Both the position numbers and the translations under genes were made by a program. Source: Phymatolithon calcareum (taxonomy: Eukaryota; Rhodophyta; Florideophyceae; Hapalidiales). Taken from it: a stretch of DNA of 64,000 bases. Below are positions 29,305 to 39,866 of the stretch, piece after piece; positions within the stretch are counted from its first letter, which is position 1, and each line of letters begins with the position of its first letter. Location of the stretch: the NCBI GenBank assembly GCA_977006965.1, contig OZ345364.1:806001-870000 (forward strand). Direction: 5' to 3'. Under the pieces are notes generated by a model that saw nothing but the letters and a program-made list of their open reading frames with translations, had not been told where the DNA came from and did no database searches.

Positions 29305-29699
29305 ACTCGCATTATACCATGGCGGTGCTGGGCATATGTCCCAAAAACATACTTGAAGAATAAACCTTCTGCAGATTCGATTGCTGATTTTAATTGCTTT
29401 TTCAGTGGCCTCACGTGGAGTGCATACTCCCACTTTGGCAAAATAAGCGACTTGAAGATTCTAATGCATGTCACAGGCTGAGAGCCTCGAACATTGACTC
29501 CAATATACCGCAGTTTGTGTATGCACCCCTCTGCATTTCGTACTCTTAATAACGCCATGTCGTCTGTTACGCCTTTGTGATTCATGCTTATCCCGAGCTA
29601 CGAGAGCCTCCATGCTTGATGAAGAACTCGACCCGCAATGTGGAAGGTGTGTTTCGGAAGTCCCTTGTACTTAAGGATCTCGCTCTTTCCTGGCTTTGC

Positions 29700-29970
29700 G
29701 GGAACGGCAGAAGAGCGCCACCTGGAGACCATACGCATGAACCTAACAAAGTATGAACTGGACTCCAGAGAAATGTTAAGAACCGAAAAGGCATTAGACT
29801 CCATACTACTCTGCAGCGTCACCATAATTGACAATATGAAGAAAGACGAGTCCCTGTTTTAGGGACCAGGTGATATACTGAAATGAACAAGTTACGAGAA
29901 GCTGCTCCCGTACAGTCTTAGGAGTGTTGACGAGGTCTTTCAAATAAACAACTGGACAGTTGCAAAAAAA
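29700..29970 (+). mobile_element. LINE family C, copy C2 (5'-truncated)
   Basis: It encodes AAEERHLETIRMNLTKYE, TEKALDSILL and DNMKKDESLF, the ORF2 C-terminus, then a 3' UTR matching C1 and an A-rich tail (about 29963-29971). The collinear B1 end reads HMETLDRNLSVYEL. A possible imperfect TSD (TTTCCTGGCTTTGC versus TTTCGATCTTTGC) is weak. Confidence 0.85.
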
Positions 29971-29971
29971 A

Positions 29972-31511
29972 TTTCGATCTTTGCAAGGTGAATGTATCAA
30001 TCGCCGATGAGAACTGATTCGATGGGATCCTCAGAACAGCGCCAGTATTTATAACTCAAGTTGAATTATGCCAAAGATGTAGCTTGGGGCTGAATGAAAA
30101 CAGATACATAATCCTCTGCCCACGAGGGTTTGTAAGTCACTCCCCAAGAAATCCACTGAAGTTGGTAACAGGATGAACTCTTGAAACATTTGGAAGCATC
30201 CCAAGGAAGCCGAAACGAACCACTGCAGGAGAAAATAACGTCGCTCGAGCCATTCACGTGATCGTATGCAATTCAGGTCAAATCAAGAAAAACCTTTCGA
30301 TACTAGTGGAATTTTTTCTTAGAAAGGTCTCAGCGTTCCTCAAGTTGCGGCCCATGGTACGTTCTCCATAAATCCACTCCACTACGACTGCACAATCAGA
30401 AGGCCTTGACTAGAAGAATATGAACGATTCCAAGTTTCCTTCCCATCTGCAATAACCCACAAGGGACCACCGTACATGTTGGTGAGGAAAAACACACTCA
30501 AGTGTCAGGTCATGCTAACTTACTAGAGCACGTGCGACCCATCCAAGTTAGTAAGCAGAGTAAAGGATCAGGTCAAGGAGATTACGCAATAATCATTCCT
30601 TCTTTCCTTAGTATGTATTTCAGAGCGTCTCCTTTTTTATTCTACACTAAGCGTCTAGAAAGCCTCTTGGATGTCCCTAGGAATGTATCAACCACCCTCG
30701 AGATGAACGTTCTCTTTCTCTGGCATATTCTTCTTTGTCGGTACATTCTGAGAAGGCGATATATTATGCGCATGATCGGAGCTTGCATGGATGAAACGAA
30801 ACGGCGATCTCACGCTTCTTCCGTGTGTAGCACGGCATCGCGAAAATAGTCGTTCATCAGTTAGTAGGTCTCCTATGCTTGTATCACTTCCGGTAATTGT
30901 GTTAGCTTTCATTCAAAAAGTGCCTAGGAATTTAAAAGGTCTCTCGGCTCTACGCGGCGTCGTGGGGAAGCTTTCCTTCAACAGTTTCTGTTTTCTTCAA
31001 AGCAAGGCCGTACGTCAGACAGAGTGACGCTTCCATGGCACATAGGCTCCCTGCGGAGTATGTTTCATAGATCCCAGGTGATCGAGCGCAGGAGATGAGG
31101 GCGGTGAGGCGAAACCAGCTCCTACTTCAATGTTGAAGCATTGGTCCTCTACATAGCAGATAATAATAGGCGGTTGGAGATAGCTCTTTTGACGAGCCAA
31201 GCTAATACAAGTCTACATGAAACAGAAACTTGCCCTTGCAAATGTGCAGGACACTAAGCTATCTACCGGCACCTTTTGTTGGTCCCAAGACTGGAACGTG
31301 TACAAGGAGATGATCTCCTGACCTTTTCCCTCAATCACCCTAAGCTAGATGTGAGTCCAACCTGTGGACGCGTGGATGGGGAATGGCGCAGTAGCATGGA
31401 GCAACTTTCGCTCGTCAGGAGCAGTGGCATACCCTCAGAATTACATTTGGCGCCCAGTAATTACAATCTGACAATGCATATTGCATTATTGTTGACTCGA
31501 CAGAGGTCTGA
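29972..31511. other. No recognised gene; one dispersed repeat segment
   Basis: No convincing coding region. The segment at about 30321-30380 shares scattered identity with 62396-62455 (CATGGTAC..TTCTC.ATAAATCCA), suggesting an old dispersed repeat of unknown type. Confidence 0.45.
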
Positions 31512-31728
31512 GGGCCGATGAACGAATAGTTCCCAACCGGGAAAATGGGAAAATGAGAAATTGGGAACGCGAGTACGTCCAATAGAATACCTGCATTTGT
31601 GAAACTTTACCTCTTCTGCTTCTTTCAGGTTCAAATTCCACAAGTGCACGTATTCTATTGGATATATTGGCGTTCCCATTTTCTCAATTTCCCATTTTCC
31701 CGGTTGGGAACTATTCGTTCATCGGCCC
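31512..31728. mobile_element. Tourist-like MITE (217 bp)
   Basis: Long terminal inverted repeats start GGGCCGATGAACGAATAG and extend about 75 bp with few mismatches. A 3-bp duplication, TGA, flanks the ends (31509-31511 and 31729-31731). GGGCC ends with a 3-bp T-N-A target duplication fit the PIF/Harbinger (Tourist) group. It has no coding capacity. A 57-bp relative lies at 57868-57924. It sits about 140 bp upstream of the BTB gene, so it may lie in its promoter region. Confidence 0.9.
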
Positions 31729-31865
31729 TGACACTGCTACGGTAACGTTTACCATGTCTATTGCAGTGTCAAATATGATATTGCATTGCTGGAAAGTGGG
31801 TCGACAACACACTCGGGAGTAATTGCCGGCCTGCATTGCCCTCCTCGGCAAACGCGTCGTCAGTG

Positions 31866-33227
31866 ATGGCAGCGGAAGGAAAGAGCAATATGCCAAGCGC
31901 GCCTGATGGTACGGACGTACCACGCTTTTCAATTCCGGATCTCAGCGAATCGAAATCAGAACCTGAAAGAGCGCTACAACTTTTGCGGCAGCTACGCAGC
32001 GATACGACTACCACGGATGCAGCACTGATCGTCTCCGGGACGGAGTATCCAATTCATCGTTGCGTGGTCTCTCGCTTGTCTGAATTTTTCTGTACCGCGC
32101 TGTACGGTGCTTTTTCTGAGACGAAGAGCAAGAAACTCGTGCTCAATGAAACGTCTGAAGTTGCCGTTTCTATTCTTCTGGACTATGCATATGTGGTGGA
32201 TGTTTCGAAAAGCCTTGACAATTTCGAGGTTGCCTTGGATGTGTGGAATCTTGCACATCGGTACCAGATCGATTGTCTGCGCGCGAAAGCTGTCCGCGGT
32301 GTCATGAAAAGCGCAAAAGTCAAGGATTGTGTTCGACTTTTGCATCATGCGCAGATGTATGGCACCAAAGCGGAAACCGCGTTGGCGTTGAACTTGATAT
32401 CCGCAGACCTTCAGTATGTTTTTCTGTATTGCCCAGACTTCACCGAGCTCCGCGTCCAAGATTTGCAGGCTGTGCTTTCATCGAAAAATCTTGTGGCTTC
32501 TGAAATGTCGAAATTCGATGCAGTCATCATGTGGGCGAAAGCAAATGCTGATGTACCGGCAGAAGAAATTGAGAGACTTATTTCCTATGTTCGGTTTCAA
32601 AGGTTCGAATCACGTGAACAATTACAGGCAAAACTGTCCCAGTGCGAAGTCTTGCCGAAAGGTGCATTACTTCGTGCTCTAGCTAGGGGAATTCGAACGA
32701 GCACGCAGACAGGAGGCTTTAATGAGGCCTTTCGTGGAGGAAAATGGGGTGCATTAGATCCTCTTGATTGGTCGACGGTGCGTTCTACTGAATTCGTTTG
32801 TGCCCGAGAAAGCAGTTTTTATCCCTCAGTCGAAAATGATTTCTATTTCTCCCACCTCTACTGGGCGATGTCGGCACAAATTGAATGGAAGGATATATCT
32901 ACTGCTCTGGATCTGAGTTTCGATCATGGACTGCCAAAAAGAAGTGCTTTCTCTTGCCCTTCTGGATTGTCCAAAGCTTCTCCTTATAATCTTTCAGATG
33001 ACATTGCAGAACATGAATTCAAGGTGAAAGTCAAGCAAATTTTTAGAGGAAGCGGCTTTGAACATAATGGAATTTATTTGCTTGACACGAAGCAACCAGA
33101 CAACACGTCATACAGGCTGAGTTGGAAATGTGAAGTCGTGAGGACAACCTTCGTTGAAATACAGACGAGCGTTCTTGTTCACATACAATCTAGAAAGCGT
33201 TTTCCAAAAACAAAAACTTCCATCTGA
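31866..33227 (+). CDS. BTB-BACK domain protein
   Basis: This is a 453-residue intronless gene. The ATG at 31866 is chosen; the frame is open further upstream only from a TTG. A BTB domain spans about residues 48-150: DAALIVSGTEYPIHRCVVSR, LSEFFCTALYGAFSE, LVLNETSEVAVSILLDYAY. A BACK domain spans about 155-250 (CVRLLHHAQMYGTKAET, FDAVIMWAKAN). The C-terminal 200 residues have no Kelch repeats and no domain I recognise; they include YFSHLYWAMSAQIEW and look beta-rich, perhaps MATH- or TLD-like in role. BTB-BACK proteins usually bind Cullin-3 as ubiquitin-ligase adaptors, with the C-terminus choosing the substrate. That role is inferred. AATAAA lies only 10 bases after the stop. Confidence 0.88.
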   Translation: MAAEGKSNMPSAPDGTDVPRFSIPDLSESKSEPERALQLLRQLRSDTTTTDAALIVSGTEYPIHRCVVSRLSEFFCTALYGAFSETKSKKLVLNETSEVAVSILLDYAYVVDVSKSLDNFEVALDVWNLAHRYQIDCLRAKAVRGVMKSAKVKDCVRLLHHAQMYGTKAETALALNLISADLQYVFLYCPDFTELRVQDLQAVLSSKNLVASEMSKFDAVIMWAKANADVPAEEIERLISYVRFQRFESREQLQAKLSQCEVLPKGALLRALARGIRTSTQTGGFNEAFRGGKWGALDPLDWSTVRSTEFVCARESSFYPSVENDFYFSHLYWAMSAQIEWKDISTALDLSFDHGLPKRSAFSCPSGLSKASPYNLSDDIAEHEFKVKVKQIFRGSGFEHNGIYLLDTKQPDNTSYRLSWKCEVVRTTFVEIQTSVLVHIQSRKRFPKTKTSI

Positions 33228-33237
33228 GATGCAAAGA

Positions 33238-33243
33238 AATAAA
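33238..33243 (+). terminator. Poly(A) signal of the BTB gene
   Basis: AATAAA lies 10 bases after the stop codon, implying a very short 3' UTR. Confidence 0.6.
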
Positions 33244-33274
33244 ACTACTTTCAAAGTCAAAAATTGTATTTTCG

Positions 33275-33440
33275 AAGTTTTTTGACAAGTTTACTTTTGA
33301 AAGCCCCACATATACGGGCAAGGCTTCCTTAGGTGCTAGCAGGGCGGCTCTTCTCTTATGTCTGGTCGATTGTTTTTGATAACTCTTGCTTAATGTATCT
33401 GAAGCGTTGTTTCTTCTTTCAGTGTTGGCCTTCTATCGAG
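33275..33440 (-). mobile_element. LINE B-type copy B4, degraded
   Basis: GAAAGCCCCACATATACGGGC, GGGCGGCTCTTCTCTTATGTC and CTTCTTTCAGTG.TGG follow the family B 3' UTR order. It carries small deletions relative to B1. No TSD was seen. Confidence 0.7.
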
Positions 33441-33538
33441 ATCCAGCACGGGGAATAGAGCGTATTCGTAGTATTCCACGCGGACCAGCACGACATAGGA
33501 AACCTGGTCGTATACAGTGCACACAACACTTATTGCGT

Positions 33539-33605
33539 TTAAGCATCTCCCTTGCAGTCTCATGAGTGTTACTGAGGGCGTTTAATATATTCCAAATTAA
33601 AAAAA
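33539..33605 (+). mobile_element. LINE F short copy (67 bp) with TSD
   Basis: Only the last 67 bases of family F with a short A tail are present (GTCTCATGAGTGTTACTGAG). A perfect 11-bp TSD, ACTTATTGCGT, lies at 33528-33538 and 33606-33616. It confirms the F 3' end seen at 11.48 kb. Confidence 0.93.
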
Positions 33606-33722
33606 ACTTATTGCGTGTATTGCAGTAATATTCATTTGACTAATTTCGTGGATAGTTTACTTTCATGTTCAACAGGAATGCAAATGTATATCTCTATTCA
33701 CTTTGCACTCATGAATTGGTCC

Positions 33723-34025
33723 TCAGTCGCCAGGATTAATCAGGGTCAGGGTTGTTGATGCACTGGTGCCAACACTTGATATGAGAGTTTCCTGATAACG
33801 ATATTGCCAAGCATTCTCAGAGAGCGAGATGGCGAGTCGAATATCAGCCTGACGACACATGAAGCCAAACTTTCCTTGTCGAATAGATGACTTAGATGAT
33901 ATCAGGGATTGCCACCCGAGATTCAAAGCCAGAAGGTTGGAATTATGGAGGATAATCGGTTCCACGATTGTAGTGCCCAACGGGTCTATGAATCGATAGC
34001 TGTGTCCACGATGAGTGGAATACAC
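33723..34025 (-). pseudogene. Dispersed coding fragment, copy 1 ('FIDPLGTTIVEP' family)
   Basis: The minus-strand frame gives YSTHRGHSYRFIDPLG, TTIVEPIILHNSNLLALN, a KSS segment and CRQADIRLAISLSENAW. A diverged copy with the same reading lies at 63095-63407. Conservation of the protein text between copies suggests a real coding family, beta-rich by appearance. I do not recognise it. It has no start and no clear end here. Confidence 0.55.
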
Positions 34026-34060
34026 CGTCTCCGGCGCTCGGTATTATCCGCACTAACTCG

Positions 34061-34793
34061 CACTAGAATTCGTGAATGGTTCTTGTTTCTTCTCGATGCT
34101 TGGGTTATGTTATTTCTTCTGCACCAATTTCGCCACCCAACTTGGATAAGCATTTGCGTTCCTATTGAACATGAAAGTAAACTATCCACGAAATCAGTCA
34201 AATGAATGTTACTGCAATACACGACGAGAACGTAAGCGAAGGATTGTAGCGCAACGAAAAGTCTCTCAGGTACAATGATAATTGACAAAGGGAGCTTCAA
34301 TAAAACAGAAATCCAAACCGATCCATTGAAAAGTCTCTCCACTGGGGTAGCACTTGTGCCAAGTTTATGATAAATAGCACGTTCCAGACTACTGCCATGG
34401 AGCACCCAGGAATTTCGAATTTAAGTGTCCTGCATTAGTCGAAAAAAGTTAAGCGACGACCAAAAGGCTATTTTTCCACTTGTAAATGAGTATGCGTGTA
34501 CGAATCATATTGATTGTTCCGGTGTAGCCATGGCGACTACCTGAAATTTCCATTTGGCTATCATGCAATAACCATAAAAAGTTAAGCGATGACCAGGAGA
34601 CTGTCTTTCAACGTGTGCACTGATTAGTCTTATTTGCGGTGAGTGGATGCCTGAGTGTGTCGACGATGCAATGAATCAGCTGTAATGACTAGAGTCGCAT
34701 GACCGACTTGGCGTTGCAAAGTGATGAGCAGAACGGTATGTTACGACCATTACCGAAAATGAAACACAAGAGAGACTATCGCAGGACACCTAC
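34061..34793. other. No recognised gene
   Basis: No convincing coding sequence. Short phrases repeat within the stretch (AAAAGTTAAGCGA at about 34442 and 34575, each followed by GACCA), perhaps a decayed tandem unit of about 130 bp. Confidence 0.4.
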
Positions 34794-34845
34794 ACGGTTT
34801 CGAACCGTAGCGACGGGCAGCCGTCGCTACACGTGCGAAAACCGT
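34794..34845. repeat. Stem-loop with 10-bp perfect inner stem
   Basis: The inner stem GTAGCGACGG / CCGTCGCTAC (34807-34830) has a 4-base loop. Outer arms ACGGTTTCG and CGAAAACCGT extend it. With the two palindromes 100 bp downstream it makes a structured cluster. Confidence 0.85.
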
Positions 34846-34940
34846 ATTATACAGCGCTCATTCTATGCGTGACGGGGTTCCAATACCATATGCTTGGGAA
34901 AAATGCACGCTATTGGGAATTTGAAAATACGGGACAGAGC

Positions 34941-34973
34941 CGGATGCCTGCAGGCATCCGAACCATGGTTCGG
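34941..34973. repeat. Two abutting perfect palindromes
   Basis: The 20-bp perfect palindrome at 34941-34960 (centre CTGCAG) overlaps by three bases a 16-bp perfect palindrome CCGAACCATGGTTCGG at 34958-34973. Each could extrude as a cruciform or bind a dimeric protein. No ORF or element explains them. Confidence 0.95.
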
Positions 34974-36115
34974 TTTTTACTCCTGAAGTGGTTGAATATT
35001 GACGTTCAAGTATGCAGAGAAACTGTGCACTGTATCGCTAACTATTAAAATGCGTAGCGGGAAACTGGACGTGGTGCGAACCAAGAGTTTGTAGTCATTC
35101 TTGGAACGAGGACAAAATGATGCCGTGTATCCTTCATCAGGGTGGAGGTCTTGAAAAAAAACGTTGAAAAAGTTCTGAGAGCGATAAAGAAGTCAGTAAT
35201 ATTTCAGAACGTGGGGTGTTCGAGGCGAACATAATTATAGAATTCACCGTTTTGAAACTTGCGCACGTCCGAGAGATACAAAAAGCTTGCAGGGCACGCA
35301 GAGATATGTCACAAAATATTAAAAAAGCTTCGTTTGGCTTGGAATTTATCTAGAATCGATAGAGTGTGAAGAAAGCAAATGAAACATTCAATAAATAGAA
35401 GATCAATTCCGGAAATAAGGGGTCAGAAATGCAATCTGATATAGAAACGGGATTGGAAGCCCTACAGAGCTATGAATGTATTCTTTCGAAAGCATGTGCA
35501 TGCAATATACCTGAAACTCGAATCCTGTTTCCGCGAGAGAGCTTGAACGGCCGACAATAAACGCGTCGTTCCATTCCCTCAAGGAACCGACAGGAAATCT
35601 AGCGCGTCGTCAGAGGCTAGATAACATCGGGACCCCTGCAGTAGAAAGGTTACAGTGACGAAAGACCAAGAAAACATTCATGACTGGCGCCGAAATCAAG
35701 CGCCTTTGCAATTATTAATCAAGCTCTGGTGGCGAAAAATGAAGAAGGCGGACCGTTCAGGCAGTACATGTGGAATAACCTCAAGATTGCGGAAGTCGAT
35801 CATCTGGACGTAGGTCGTGGACAGTCACAAGCAAGCTCCATAGCTTGCAGATTGTCGAAGCTGCAGTCTTCGTCTGTGTTAAGTAGGCTTCTGATGGCCT
35901 CGTCGGACGCAACCTGCAGCGGGCGCGCCGAGTGTGGTGTGCATTGAGTAAATTTTGAAGATGTACAATTGTACTTGAAATATTGATACCACTATCCATT
36001 GGAATGATATCAATGCGTATCAATTTATGTAATTAAACCGATATGAACAATAATGCCCATATGGGCATATTATCTACATCTTTAAATTAATTGCAGTTGT
36101 AATTTATTTACAAGC
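34974..36115. other. No recognised gene; 16-bp palindrome at 36053-36068
   Basis: Mostly AT-rich, with no convincing ORF. ATGCCCATATGGGCAT at 36053-36068 is a perfect palindrome 50 bp before the piggyBac TTAA. An open frame at 35729-35947 has no recognisable domain. Confidence 0.5.
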
Positions 36116-36354
36116 TTAACCCTCTCGTACTGCACATCCATTTCTGGACAAATCTGTCCTGTTTGGGTCATTCTTATTTTGTGGATACTTTTTGCAGATT
36201 TTATCGTTAAAATAATTCAATGATAGTCCATTTCGTGTCTTAAAATCCACCTTTCGGGGTATTCATCGCTGTTTCTGAGCCCCAGCACCATTTTAATCTA
36301 CGTTCGTCGTACCAGTTGGGTCTTAGGAATGTTACGTGTTCAGTTTTTCAGAGC

Positions 36355-38120
36355 ATGAGTAAGTTTTGTTGGATCTATACTGTAGAGAGTGACGTACACA
36401 GCAAGGAAGCAGTTCAGAAGCTTTACCATCAGAATCAAAGAGAGCGCATACATTTTGACATCATCAAGTTCTCGGATTGGACGTCCGCTGCAAGGGAAGC
36501 ACAAAGATGGATGGCTCTGAAGAGCCCCCGCGCTCTTTCTCTATATCTTCATCAACATCATTTTTGGATCCACCAGGCTCTAAACGGAAAGACCGGACAA
36601 CTGCACCCCATTGAAATTTTTGAAATGGTCTTTACAGAGGATATTCTTGCGAGGATTCGGCGCGCTTCGAACAGATACGGTCAGATCAAGAACGTTCGCC
36701 TACGTCTTGATGCAGAACAAAGGCGCCAAAATGCCCTTGAAAACGGTGTGCCAAGCTCCAGGCTCCCAAAATGCTATCGGAGGTCGTTTCAGGAAATTAG
36801 CGCAAAGGAGCTGAGGGCGTACATCGGCATTCTGTTTTTTCTGGTCTAGTCAAGATTCCTGATACCCAGAGATTGCTTATGGACGACAAGAATGGGCTCT
36901 TTCGTAACGCTTTGTCAGCCTCAAGTGTAATGTCCAGAACACGATTTCATGAGATAACCCAGTGTTTGCACTTTGTTGATACTCCGCAAAAAGAAGACCA
37001 TCTCAGCAAAATCCGATGGTTAGTCGATCAAGTGCAAATCAATTGGCAAGAACTGTACAGGTTGGGACGGAACATCTCATTTGGCGAAATAATGGTCCCG
37101 TGCAAGGGAAGAATCTCCTTCAGACAGTATATGCCTATGAAGCCTGTCAAATATGGGATAAAAGTATGGAGAGTGTCACGTCCTGTCATGGGGTATACTT
37201 CTTTTATTGAGGTGTACACTGGAAAGAAGCAGGGTGTTTCGCAGCCTATCTCCCATACTGTGATTCAGGTGTTGGGTCCGTTGCTGGGAGCAGGAAGGAC
37301 AGTGACGATGGACAACTACTTCACGAGCCTGGATCTAGCACGAATTCTGCTCCTCAGAGACACTCGTATCGTTGGAACAATGAGGGTCAATCGAGTTCCA
37401 AAACTGCTTCGGCTGGATAAGCGTGCCGAAAAAGGTGCTATGATCGTCGGAAAGATACGGCAAGGACCCATTGGAATAGTGGGATGGATGGACAAGAAGC
37501 CAGTGCATTTCATCACCACTGCTCATGACGATCTCAATGAAGTTGTTTTAGTTTCGCGAATGCTAAACGGAAAGGAAAGGTCTCAGCAAAACGTTTCTAC
37601 TAATGATCAAGGGCAAAGAATTCGGAGACTTCCTCGCGTTTGTCTGGACTATAATGAGTGCATGGGCGGAGTTGATCTCTCAGATCAGCTTCGCTCGTAC
37701 TCTCATTACGAGAGGCGCAATCAGAAGTGGACAAATGCAATTTTCACATTTCTCTTGGAGAAAACTATCGTGAACTGCTCTATTGCACTACCGTTCCACA
37801 AAGCTGAGAAGCCTACACTTCTTGAGTTTCGGGAGAAAGTTGTAGCATCACTTTGTGACCTCAAGCTACATCCGGGAGCCGGTTCACTGTCGTCCAAAAG
37901 GCCGCCTGTGTCAAACGAAAAAAATAGGCACATCGAAATGCAGGGCGTTCATCAGCTTGCCAAGGTTGATGACGTTAATGGATTACCCGTGCGGCCCTAT
38001 TGTTCATTTCCTGGATGCAGATGCAGAACACGGTACGCATGCCTTGATTGTAGGATAACTTTATGTTTCGGGGATTTGGGAAGCTGCTATAGCCTACATG
38101 CCGCGGAGGAAAGGCATTAG
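36355..38120 (+). pseudogene. piggyBac transposase, frameshifted and catalytically mutated
   Basis: The N-terminal part runs from ATG 36355 to about 36840 and ends in ELRAYIGILFF. A one-base shift in the T6 run at 36835-36840 moves the frame to the rest, which begins GLVKIPDTQ and continues MSRTRFHEITQCLHFVD. The DDE domain follows: PFR-type GRISFRQYMPMKPVKYGIKV, VTMDNYFTS (second Asp, 37311-37313) and MGGVDLSDQ (third Asp, 37674-37676). The first catalytic Asp is Gly (GGC, 37083-37085) in SFGEIMVPCKGR. The C-terminus holds the usual Cys-rich zinc-binding domain (CSFPGCRCRTRYACLDC). Two lesions therefore disable it. Confidence 0.95.
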
Positions 38121-38125
38121 ACACC

Positions 38126-38131
38126 AATAAA
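38126..38131 (+). terminator. Poly(A) signal of the piggyBac transposase
   Basis: AATAAA lies directly after the transposase stop codon. Confidence 0.65.
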
Positions 38132-39107
38132 GACCCAGACTATGGAATTGTTTCTATCTCTGATTTGTCAAGAGCGCGCAGTATCGCATTGTCCACTATC
38201 TAAGACTCATAGAAGCTGGAATCTTGCCAGTTGTACGCTCGTAGAGCACTATTGATCTCCGGTGATATCCCGTTGCGCGATCCTTCATCTACACGGCGAG
38301 AATAACCCATGCGACGAGCTAGTATGTACCGCCAATGACAGCAGTACACATCAGAACTGTACCTTCTAATCGAATTCATGGAGCTCTCTCTCCAGACCAC
38401 CTTCTGCGATACCTATTCCTCTGCTCCATGATACGACTCAAGTTTTTCTGGGTTGAGAAGTCAAGAGCAAAACAAAGTCCTCAATTGATCCTCCCATTCC
38501 TCCATCTGCGACTGCCTTCAATATATATATTCCTATCTGCATGGCGACCGATCTTGAATGCTGTTTTGAAGGCACTAAGAGCATACATGGCTCTCTCGTG
38601 GTCTGCCAAAGCTCCTCTCATCATGAAAACACATTTCCCATCCGGGCCGCAATGACTTATAGTCAGATTGTAGCTCATTACGTACACAGATGAAGCGCAA
38701 AGGACACGCAGGCAGAAAAGCTCCGTTTAGGGGCCAAATTCGAATGTTTTGCTCCATGTAGAACTGCCCGTATCTTTTTTTTCAGCCGATTTTGTAAAAA
38801 AACGAAAAAAACAAGTTCAGGTACTGTGCTTAAGAAGACATCCACCTTGAAATAATATCCGAACGCGCAACTGCTAACTGTCTACATCATCTGAACGAAT
38901 TGGCATAATTGGACACGAAAATCGCGGCTTTGCTTGTAGCTTCGCGTACCCTTCGCGAACTCACTCCAAACTTGTTCAGTACGAGCGCATACACATGGGG
39001 AAGGACAGGAAATACTCTATGACGTGTTTTGATGCGCGTGGGCCTCGCAAAAGAATTATTTTACTGTGTCCCAATAAACCTCAATTGTAGCAGTACGAGA
39101 GGGTTAA

Positions 39108-39866
39108 CGGCATACCGTTACACTTCTCCTATATGATAAATCGATAAATAGCATTGAAGTTTACTCCTTTTTGCTCTCGTGTTTACACCACCATGGTGCA
39201 ATGCACATATGATTGTATAAAAAAACATGCGCGTCATTTCAAAGGAACGTTAATTTTACGAATGCGCTGGAGTACTGCGATCGTAGATTGTTTGAGACAA
39301 TGTTTTTATTGCATGGCCATGGTCTCATGCCAAAACCGTGCACACGAGGCTTCAATTAAACGCTAGACTTACACTCGAGACCTAGGTCTTCTGTTTGCAC
39401 TTTAGGGGTATATGCCACTAGAGTATGTATACGTAGACTATAGAGCAGATATGGTAGAAGTGCAAGACTGCAATTTCCCGCCAAGTACATAGGAGTGCAT
39501 TTCATTATTTTAAGGATTGAAAAGGGATCATCTATTCTTCTCGACGGATAGTGCACTGTGGGAAAAAACGGCGGTATGTCCCCATGGTTGATCTTTTCAC
39601 ATGCCGGAAAGGGCACAAAGAGTGTTGTTTCATATTGTGCATAATCCAAAGCACATCGCGTATGAACACGGCCCACTTTCAGCCCGTCTGCACCTCTGCA
39701 TTCCAGAAGCACTATAGTGCACATGTTCAGCTGTAGATGAACGATCTCTCAGATCGGAATTCTGACACGACGTCCCACCAGTCGCACGCAATACTCCCTA
39801 TCCTAAGCAATCTGAGCTTCCATTGCAGTAGGACGATCGTTCTGTTTTCAGGAAGCCTGTTCGCTA
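39108..39866. other. No recognised gene
   Basis: Host-like sequence between the piggyBac and the next ORF cluster. Short frames on both strands lack features. Confidence 0.45.

Larger units (their letters stand above)
27659..29698 (-). mobile_element. LINE family E, interrupted by D2
   Basis: E segments are 27659-28296 and 29317-29698; the tail on the plus strand starts GATATGTGCTGATTTATT. The coding text is related to D: MRVLCRLEPPDMRR, VFGTYAQHRHG, GVNVRGSQPVTCIRIFKS, ending upstream at KPGKSEI. It contains indels. Its 5' end abuts copy C2 head to head at about 29699. I could not find a TSD. Confidence 0.82.
36120..39103 (+). mobile_element. Complete piggyBac transposon with TTAA sites
   Basis: This 2984-bp element has perfect 14-bp terminal inverted repeats CCCTCTCGTACTGC (36120-36133 and, inverted, 39090-39103). 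TTAA flanks both ends (36116-36119, 39104-39107), the hallmark of piggyBac insertion. The transposase gene fills the left two thirds (36355-38120) with AATAAA at 38126. About 960 bp of noncoding right-end sequence follows. All ends are intact, so it could still be mobilised in trans if an active enzyme exists. Confidence 0.96.

Noticed and set aside
27659-29698. Target site duplication for LINE E
   Set aside because: No convincing direct repeat could be matched between its tail and the 29698 junction; the 5' end meets C2 directly.
29685-29984. TSD of LINE C2
   Set aside because: TTTCCTGGCTTTGC and TTTCGATCTTTGC match only partly, and the sequence beyond does not continue element E, so I did not call it.
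31836-31865. Upstream start for the BTB gene
   Set aside because: The first codon there is TTG; the ATG at 31866 is the first methionine in frame.
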